Assembly: GCA_002424865.1 (NCBI GenBank)
Contig: DILC01000057.1
Span: 1,938 to 21,072 of the forward strand
Reading direction: 5' to 3'
DNA: 19,135 nt
Source: Rhodocyclaceae bacterium UBA5602
Lineage (GTDB): Bacteria; Pseudomonadota; Gammaproteobacteria; Burkholderiales; Rhodocyclaceae
A program made the position numbers and the translations under genes. The notes under the pieces were generated by a model. The model ran no database searches. It saw only the letters and a program-made list of their open reading frames with translations, and was not told the origin of the DNA. This document shows positions 14,144 through 19,135 of the stretch, one piece after another. Numbering within the stretch: position 1 is the first letter of the stretch; each line of letters starts with the position of its first letter.

Positions 14144-14176
14144 AAAACGGACTCAAGACTTTTCAGGCTACGCCCC

Positions 14177-14968
14177 ATGATTCCCAATCTTGTCTTCGAT
14201 ATCGAAACCATCCCCGACGTGGTCGGCCTGCGCGTTTTGCATGAACTGCCGGCGTCGCTGGCGGATGCTGAAGTCGCTGAATTCGCCATGCAGCGGCAGC
14301 GGGCGAAGAATGGCAGCGACTTTCTGCCGCTGCATTTGCAGCGTGTGGTCGTCATCTCCTGTGCGCTGCGCAGTGATGAAGGCTTTCGCGTGTGGTCGCT
14401 GGCCGAGCCGAAATCGAATGAGGGTGAAATCATCCAGCGGTTTTTCGACGGCGTGGAAAAATTCACCCCGCAACTGGTGTCGTGGAATGGCAGCGGGTTC
14501 GATTTGCCGGTGATGAATTACCGCGGCCTGCTGCACAGCGTCGTCGCACCGCGTTTCTGGGATATGGGCGAGGGCGATTACCGCGATTCGCGCGATTTCA
14601 AGTGGAACAACTACATCAGCCGTTATCACATGCGGCATCTCGACCTGATGGATTTGCTGGCGCTGTACCAGCCGCGCGCGAATGCGCCGCTCGACCAGCT
14701 GGCCAAGCTGATGGGCCTGCCCGGCAAGCTGGGCATGGACGGTTCCGCCGTGTGGGGCGCCTGGTGCGATGGGCGCATTGATGAGATCCGCGATTATTGC
14801 GAGACGGATGTGGTGAACACCTGGCTGGTGTTCCTGCGCTTTCAGCTGATGCGCGGCCTGCTCACGCCGGACGAGCATGCGCGCGAAATCGAGTTGGTGA
14901 AAACCAGCCTCGCGGCGGTCAATGCGCCGCACTGGCCGGAGTTTCTTGCTGCCTGGGCGGCGGGGTGA
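14177..14968 (+). CDS. Predicted 3'-5' exonuclease, PolB-exonuclease-like (DEDDy)
   Basis: This 263-residue protein belongs to the family of predicted 3'-5' exonucleases related to the proofreading domain of DNA polymerase B. The DEDDy pattern is present: VFDIETIPD with Asp 8 and Glu 10, SWNGSGFDLPVM with Asp 109, and YCETD with Tyr 207 and Asp 211. DEDDy enzymes use two metal ions to remove 3' nucleotides. There is no polymerase domain. The native substrate is not known. I chose ATG 14177 because the product begins with the first strand of the nuclease fold; the frame is open upstream to 14105, through the tandem repeat. It is divergent from cobA and has its own promoter. Confidence 0.88.
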   Translation: MIPNLVFDIETIPDVVGLRVLHELPASLADAEVAEFAMQRQRAKNGSDFLPLHLQRVVVISCALRSDEGFRVWSLAEPKSNEGEIIQRFFDGVEKFTPQLVSWNGSGFDLPVMNYRGLLHSVVAPRFWDMGEGDYRDSRDFKWNNYISRYHMRHLDLMDLLALYQPRANAPLDQLAKLMGLPGKLGMDGSAVWGAWCDGRIDEIRDYCETDVVNTWLVFLRFQLMRGLLTPDEHAREIELVKTSLAAVNAPHWPEFLAAWAAG

Positions 14969-14975
14969 CTTTGAC

Positions 14976-15107
14976 ATGAAGGGTATTCAGGGCATTCCAG
15001 CCTGGATGCTTGTACGGGCGAGTACTGGTTTGCCGGTGAGCACGGCAAGCAGCGCAAGTCAGTCTACCGCAGCGGTTGGTGCGTCGGCCGGGTTGTCCGG
15101 CGTATGA
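14976..15107 (+). CDS. Possible small protein of 43 residues
   Basis: An ATG eight bases after the exonuclease stop opens a 43-codon frame beginning MKGIQGIPAWMLVRASTG and ending in an Ala/Ser/Gly-rich stretch, with TGA at 15105-15107. GGGGTGA (14962-14968) could act as a Shine-Dalgarno, though it is 7-13 bases away. I recognise no family. The region would otherwise be a 193-base spacer before the HD-GYP gene. A TATGAT at 15103-15108 and a small GCCGG/CCGGC hairpin (15087-15101) lie at its end. It could be chance. Confidence 0.25.
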   Translation: MKGIQGIPAWMLVRASTGLPVSTASSASQSTAAVGASAGLSGV

Positions 15108-15161
15108 TGTTTCGACTGGGCTGCCAGTGGACAGCCATGTTTGATGCGTAACAGGAGTGCA

Positions 15162-15944
15162 ATGGAAGAACATCTTTCCCCCGCGTCGGCGCCGCCTGTC
15201 TGCGCCGAGTGCGGCACAGCTTCTCATGACCGGCAATATGCTCGCAGGCGCGACAGCCACGCCTGCGAGCATTGTCTGCTGGACTCCCACAAGCGGCGCA
15301 AAGGTCTGGCCGAATATCCCTATGAGATGTTCGTCGAATCGCTCGCCGAAGCGCTGGACTTGAGGGAGCGGGAAACCGGGCTGCACTCCAAGCGGGTCGC
15401 CACCCATACATTGCTTTTGGCGGCGCACCACTACGCGCGGGTTGCGGACATCCGGGAAGTTTATTGGGGCAGCCTGCTCCATGACATCGGGAAGATAGGC
15501 GTGCCGGACGCCGTGCTCCTCAAGCCAGGGAAGTTGTCGGATGGGGAATGGCAGACCATGCGCGAACATCCCCACAATGGTTACCTCATCCTGCAAAAAC
15601 TGCCTTTCCTTTCCATGGCTGCGGAGATTGTTCTCTGCCATGAGGAGCGTTTTGATGGCACGGGCTATCCGGCAGGGCTTAAAGGGGAAGAAATCCCGCT
15701 GGCGGCAAGGCTCTTTGCCGTCATCGACACCCTCGACGCCATGACCTTCGACCGTCCCTACCGCAAAGCGCTAACCTTTGATGCGGCCAAGTCGGAAATC
15801 CTCCGTATGGCCGGTAGCCAATTCGACCCCAGGGCGGTGGATACTTTCCTTCTTGAAGAGACCGCGTTGCGGGAGACGGCCGCGATGGCGTTTCCCTCAG
15901 CCAATATCCCTAAAGCTTTTGACGAGTTGTCTGGCAAGCCGTAA
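15162..15944 (+). CDS. HD-GYP domain phosphodiesterase with N-terminal Cys4 motif
   Basis: This 260-residue protein has a HD-GYP domain (about 55-235), the class that hydrolyses cyclic di-GMP. Visible motifs are ERETGLHSKRV (69-79), LLHDIGKIGVPD with the HD pair at 107-108, REHPHNG (134-140), HEERFDGTGYPAGLKG (160-175) and IDTLDAMTFDRPYR (188-201). The canonical HHE is HEE, so one metal-ligand His is replaced by Glu, as in some family members. The first 40 residues carry CAEC (14-17) and CEHC (35-38), which look like a zinc knuckle. There is no receiver domain or membrane segment, so it is a compact cytosolic enzyme. ATG 15162 is preceded by AGGAG (15152-15156). It ends 26 bases before atpD on the same strand. 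Confidence 0.9.
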   Translation: MEEHLSPASAPPVCAECGTASHDRQYARRRDSHACEHCLLDSHKRRKGLAEYPYEMFVESLAEALDLRERETGLHSKRVATHTLLLAAHHYARVADIREVYWGSLLHDIGKIGVPDAVLLKPGKLSDGEWQTMREHPHNGYLILQKLPFLSMAAEIVLCHEERFDGTGYPAGLKGEEIPLAARLFAVIDTLDAMTFDRPYRKALTFDAAKSEILRMAGSQFDPRAVDTFLLEETALRETAAMAFPSANIPKAFDELSGKP

Positions 15945-15970
15945 TCGCTGGATGCCTGTTCATAAAGAGG

Positions 15971-17356
15971 ATGAGAGCAAGTACGGTGCCTACTGAATTC
16001 AAGACCGTTGGCTGGATTGAAGCGGCGCATGGGCCGGTGGTCGATGTGCGCTGTTCCTACCTGCCGCCGCTGGGCCAGGCGCTGGATGTCGCCGATGATG
16101 GCGAACGATATGTGCTGACGGTCTATCAGCATCTGGATCCGGGCCGCATCCGCGCCATCGCCTTCCATGCGACCTCAGGGCTGTACCGCGGCATGCCCGT
16201 CCATGACCGCGGCGCGCCCCTGCACGTGCCCGTCGATCGCAGTTGCCTGGGGCGCATGCTGAATGTGTTTGGCGAGCCGCTCGATGGCGGCGCCGCGTTG
16301 CCGGCCAATGCGTTTCGCAACATTCTTGCCGCACCGCCTGCCCTGGCGGATACCTTGCCGCCGACGCGCATCCTCGAAACGGGTATCAAGGTGATCGACC
16401 TGCTCAGTCCCTTCGTGCGGGGTGGCAAGACCGGCTTGTTTGGCGGCGCGGGCGTGGGCAAGACCGTCCTCATGATGGAATTCATGCATGCGGTGAGCAG
16501 CGGGCTGCAGGGCGTTTCGGTTTTCGCCGGGGTGGGTGAGCGCATGCGCGAAGGGCACGAACTCTGGCACGAAATGCGTGACGCGGGCGTGTTGCCGCGC
16601 GCCGTGCTGGTGTATGGGCAGATGGACGAATCGCCCGGGGTGCGCTTTCATGTCGGCTATACGGCGCTGGCTTACGCAGAATACCTGCGCGACACGCTGG
16701 CGGCGGAAGTGCTGTTTCTGATGGACAATGTTTTTCGCTTCGTGCAGGCCGGCAGCGAGATTTCAGGGTTGCTCGGGCGCATGCCGGCGACGGTCGGCTA
16801 CCAGCCGACGCTCTTGACCGAGGTGGCTTCCCTGGAAGAACGCATCGTCTCCACCCGCACTGGTTCGATCACCTCGGTGCAGGCTGTGTATGTTCCGGCC
16901 GACGACATGTCCGACCCGGCAGTCGCCACGATCCTGGGCCATCTGGACAGCACCGTGATCCTTTCACGCCAGCAGGCCGCCAAGGGCATTTATCCGGCGG
17001 TGGATCCGCTCAAATCCGGTTCCCGCATGATGGATCGCCGCATCCTGGGCGACAGGCACTACAAGGTGGCGCGCGTGGTGCGGGAACACCTGGCGCGCTA
17101 TCGCGAATTGGAGGACATCATCGCCATGCTGGGCATCGAGGAGCTCTCAGTCGAGGACAGGCGCATTGTCGAGCGGGCGCGCCGGCTCGAACGTTATCTG
17201 ACGCAGCCTTTCAGTGTGGTCGCTGACCATACCGGCATTGCCGGCGTCAGCGTGCCGCTGGCGCAAACCCTGGCCGATTGCGAAGGCTTTCTCGACGGGC
17301 GGTTCGACGCCTTGAGCGAGTCTGACTGCTATATGCGCGGCGGCATGGCGGCATGA
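15971..17356 (+). CDS. atpD: N-type F1 ATPase subunit beta
   Basis: This is the catalytic beta subunit of an F-type rotary ATPase, 461 residues. The Walker A GGAGVGKT (158-165), the GERMREG segment with catalytic Glu 190, Walker B LFLMDN (248-253) and RMPATVGYQPTL are present. The DELSEED-type lever reads EELSVED. The gene order beta, epsilon, Q, a, c, with beta first, is that of the N-ATPase operon, not of the housekeeping atpIBEFHAGDC operon. N-ATPases are laterally spread second ATPases thought to act as ion pumps. At ATG 15971 the AGAGG lies directly against the start; an in-frame GTG at 15986 is an alternative. The stop overlaps atpC (ATGA). The alpha and gamma genes are expected beyond the window. 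Confidence 0.95.
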   Translation: MRASTVPTEFKTVGWIEAAHGPVVDVRCSYLPPLGQALDVADDGERYVLTVYQHLDPGRIRAIAFHATSGLYRGMPVHDRGAPLHVPVDRSCLGRMLNVFGEPLDGGAALPANAFRNILAAPPALADTLPPTRILETGIKVIDLLSPFVRGGKTGLFGGAGVGKTVLMMEFMHAVSSGLQGVSVFAGVGERMREGHELWHEMRDAGVLPRAVLVYGQMDESPGVRFHVGYTALAYAEYLRDTLAAEVLFLMDNVFRFVQAGSEISGLLGRMPATVGYQPTLLTEVASLEERIVSTRTGSITSVQAVYVPADDMSDPAVATILGHLDSTVILSRQQAAKGIYPAVDPLKSGSRMMDRRILGDRHYKVARVVREHLARYRELEDIIAMLGIEELSVEDRRIVERARRLERYLTQPFSVVADHTGIAGVSVPLAQTLADCEGFLDGRFDALSESDCYMRGGMAA

Positions 17357-17757
17357 GAACCTTTGGCCTGGCGCTGCTGGATTCCCATGGCGAGAACCGC
17401 TTTGCGCGCGTGCGGCAATTTGTCGGGGCCGATGCCAGCGGCGTTTTCGGCATCCTGCCTGGCCATGAAGCCATGGTTGCGGTGCTGCGTTATGGCCTGG
17501 CCCGTTTTCTGGATGATACCGGCGCCTGGCATTATGCCGCCTTGCCGGGAGGCGTTTTGCGCTTCAGCGATAATGCACTGAGCATAACGTCAGTGCGTTA
17601 TTTCCTTGGCGACGAGCCTGGCGCATTGGTCGCTGGCCTGGCGAGGGAGATGGCGCGGGACGATTCGGAATTGAGCACGGCGCGCCAGACATTGGCGAAG
17701 ATCGACCGGTCATTGCTGCGGCGGCTTGCCGACATGAATAGCCAGGGCGGCGCATAA
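17353..17757 (+). CDS. atpC: N-type F1 ATPase subunit epsilon
   Basis: The 134-residue product has the N-terminal beta-sandwich of F1 epsilon, seen in the segment GVFGILPGHEAMVAVLRYG (about 35-53), and a C-terminal helical region from about residue 90 with LAREMARDDSELSTARQTLA. It belongs to the central stalk and couples rotation between the ring and the catalytic head. It begins in the atpD stop (ATGA). The following gene starts 27 bases later. The position directly after atpD is diagnostic of N-ATPase operons. Confidence 0.88.
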   Translation: MRTFGLALLDSHGENRFARVRQFVGADASGVFGILPGHEAMVAVLRYGLARFLDDTGAWHYAALPGGVLRFSDNALSITSVRYFLGDEPGALVAGLAREMARDDSELSTARQTLAKIDRSLLRRLADMNSQGGA

Positions 17758-17784
17758 TGGAAGAAGATTCGGAAGGATCGTCCG

Positions 17785-18060
17785 ATGAGAGATGACGAAA
17801 AGCTGATTGCCGATACTTTGCGCGATGCGCGCCGGCTGCAGGAAAAGGCGCAGCGGCCAGCGGCCTGGGTCGGCATCATGTTCTATGGCGGCACCCTCGG
17901 CTTGCTGTTCGTCGTCCCCATCATTGCGGGCGCCTATCTTGGCCGTTGGCTGGATTCGCTCGTGGCAGGCTATTCGGTGCGCTGGACGATGAGCCTGATC
18001 GTGCTCGGCATTGCGCTGGGCGCTTACAACGCCTACCGTTTTCTCAAGGGGAAATCATGA
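17785..18060 (+). CDS. atpQ: AtpQ/AtpI-like membrane subunit of N-ATPase
   Basis: This 91-residue protein has a charged N-terminal helix (1-26) and two hydrophobic segments (about 29-52 and 66-86), with AGAYLGRWLD between them and LGIALGAYNAYRFLKG at the end. This is the pattern of AtpI/AtpQ proteins, small two-helix membrane proteins that help assemble the c ring or supply ions to it. It is at the AtpQ position of the operon. ATG 17785 has AAGGA (17776-17780) upstream; an earlier ATG at 17757 gives only a 12-codon frame. Its stop overlaps the atpB start (ATGA), so there is no space for the usual atpR. Confidence 0.8.
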   Translation: MRDDEKLIADTLRDARRLQEKAQRPAAWVGIMFYGGTLGLLFVVPIIAGAYLGRWLDSLVAGYSVRWTMSLIVLGIALGAYNAYRFLKGKS

Positions 18061-18776
18061 GCGGCGGCGGATTGGGCGCCGATGTCGTCTTCCGGCTGGG
18101 TTCCCTGGCCATCACCGATACCGTCACCACGACATGGGGCCTCATGCTGGTTTTCGGTTTGCTGGCGGCTTATCTGTCGCGCCGTTTGCAAGCCGAGCCG
18201 GCACGCTGGCAAATCGCTTTGGAGGCCACCGTGGCCACCATTGAGGCCGCGATTGCCGAGGTCCTGCCGCAGGCATCCCGGCGTGTGCTGCCGTTTGTCG
18301 CGACACTCTGGCTGTTCGTCCTGGTGGCGAACCTGACGGGGCTGGTGCCTGGCTTGCATGCGCCCACCCGCGATCTTTCCGCTACCGCCGCGCTGGCGGC
18401 GCTGGTGTTTTTTTCCACGCATTGGTTCGGCATCTGCGCCATGGGCTGGCGCCCCTACCTGCGCCATTATGCCGAGCCGAGCGTGATTTTGCTGCCCTTC
18501 AACATCATCAGCGAGCTCACCCGCACGCTGGCGCTTGCCATCCGCTTGTTCGGCAACATGATGAGCCTGGAAATGGCGGCGCTGCTGGTGCTGCTGATCG
18601 CCGGCTTTCTCGTGCCCGTGCCGCTGCTCATGCTGCATGTGGTCGAAGCGCTGGTGCAAGCCTACATTTTCGGCATGCTGGCCTTGATCTACATTGCGGG
18701 TGCGCTTGAAGCGCCCGAGGCGCCCGAGGCCGGCGCGCCGTCCTCCGAACCCCCATCTGCGAAGGAGATACCATGA
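18057..18776 (+). CDS. atpB: N-type Fo ATPase subunit a
   Basis: This 239-residue multi-spanning protein is the Fo a subunit, which with the c ring forms the ion path. The essential arginine is in LALAIRLFGNMMS (Arg 163), matching the LRLFGN motif of E. coli. The second key segment is LMLHVVEALVQAYIFGMLALIYI (about 209-231). The start ATG lies in the atpQ stop; longer versions of the frame run back inside atpQ and are not family-like. The last 20 or so residues are a Pro/Glu/Ala-rich tail that looks disordered. The stop overlaps the atpE start (ATGA). Confidence 0.92.
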   Translation: MSGGGLGADVVFRLGSLAITDTVTTTWGLMLVFGLLAAYLSRRLQAEPARWQIALEATVATIEAAIAEVLPQASRRVLPFVATLWLFVLVANLTGLVPGLHAPTRDLSATAALAALVFFSTHWFGICAMGWRPYLRHYAEPSVILLPFNIISELTRTLALAIRLFGNMMSLEMAALLVLLIAGFLVPVPLLMLHVVEALVQAYIFGMLALIYIAGALEAPEAPEAGAPSSEPPSAKEIP

Positions 18777-19039
18777 ACGACCTACATATTTTCAGCTCAC
18801 TATCCACGACCGTTGCCGGATTGGTGATTGCCCTGGGCACCATGCTGCCAGCCATTGCCATGGGGCGCGCCATCAGCAGCGCCCTGGAAGCCCTGGCGCG
18901 CCAGCCGGAGGCCGAGAAGGCGATTACGCGCACCCTGTTCATCGGTCTGGCGATGATCGAATCGCTGGCGATCTATTGCCTGGTGATCGCGTTGATTATC
19001 CTGTTCCGCAACCCGCTGCTCGAATACTTTCTCAAATAA
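18773..19039 (+). CDS. atpE: N-type Fo ATPase subunit c
   Basis: This 88-residue hairpin forms the rotor ring. Helix 1 spans about 10-40 and helix 2 about 52-78, joined by the polar loop ARQPEA (42-47). The ion-binding carboxylate is Glu 63 in GLAMIESLAIY. Aligned to the Na+-type c subunit of Ilyobacter tartaricus, Glu 63, Ser 64 and Tyr 68 are kept, but the helix-1 Gln is Met 30 and the Thr after Ser is Leu 65. This suggests H+ rather than Na+ coupling. AAGGAG lies just before ATG 18773. Confidence 0.93.
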   Translation: MNDLHIFSSLSTTVAGLVIALGTMLPAIAMGRAISSALEALARQPEAEKAITRTLFIGLAMIESLAIYCLVIALIILFRNPLLEYFLK

Positions 19040-19108
19040 AGCCCATGGCGCCAATGATCGGCCCCGAATCATGAAATCCATCGGCTTCGTTGCGCCAAGG
19101 ACTGGCAA

Positions 19109-19135
19109 ATGAACCCGCCCCTCCCATTCGCGTTG
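19109..19135 (+). CDS. atpF: Probable start of N-ATPase subunit b, cut by window edge
   Basis: An ATG at 19109 with AAGGA (19097-19101) seven bases upstream opens a frame that reaches the window end (MNPPLPFAL). The N-ATPase order predicts atpF after atpE. Only nine codons are visible, so the identification rests on position alone. Confidence 0.4.

Noticed and set aside
14971..14999. Perfect TTGACA after the exonuclease stop as a -35 box for the HD-GYP gene
   Set aside because: No -10-like sequence lies 16-18 bp downstream.

Overview
The window looks like chromosomal DNA of a Gram-negative proteobacterium, most likely a betaproteobacterium with a chemolithoautotrophic relative (Thiomonas-, Thiobacillus- or Gallionella-like). 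This rests on moderately high GC, close matches of RhlE, NhaR, PurE/PurK, HtpX, Alx and Tas to enterobacterial and betaproteobacterial families, and a SbtA-type bicarbonate transporter next to its PII-like partner. The lineage is inference; no rRNA or tRNA gene is present.

Layout. 1-371: a decayed toxin-antitoxin pair, with a frameshifted Phd-type antitoxin and a PIN toxin that has lost its middle. 403-3114 (minus): nhaR followed by the DEAD-box helicase gene rhlE, whose leader carries two interleaved inverted repeats. 3234-5268 (plus): raiA/hpf-purE-purK, each joined to the next by a 4-base ATGA overlap. 5265-6654: a promoter-like sequence and structured leader, then sbtA-sbtB. 6770-8907: htpX, a DUF1232 gene and alx, closed by a 16-bp perfect hairpin. 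9138-10172: tas (aldo/keto reductase). 10232-13889 (minus): cobA, a CYTH-CHAD gene, sixA and a thioredoxin-like gene. 14177-14968: a DEDDy exonuclease with its own promoter. 15162-19135: an HD-GYP protein followed by the front part of an N-type F-ATPase operon (atpD-C-Q-B-E and probably the first codons of atpF), which runs off the right edge.

How the genes work together. PurE and PurK perform consecutive steps of purine synthesis. SbtA and SbtB are a transporter and regulator module for inorganic carbon. HtpX and Alx both act in membrane stress or metal homeostasis. The CYTH-CHAD protein and SixA are both phosphate-ester enzymes. The atp genes encode a second, N-type ATPase, here lacking atpR and with a c subunit whose ion site looks proton-type.

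No gene-free stretch exceeds 300 bases. The longest (13890-14176) holds a promoter, a GC hairpin and a 14-bp tandem repeat. I saw no CRISPR array, insertion sequence, tRNA, rRNA or known riboswitch. The strongest candidates for something undescribed are the interleaved repeats in the rhlE leader, the sbtA leader, and the compact HD-GYP/N-ATPase arrangement. No wholly new system can be demonstrated from sequence alone.
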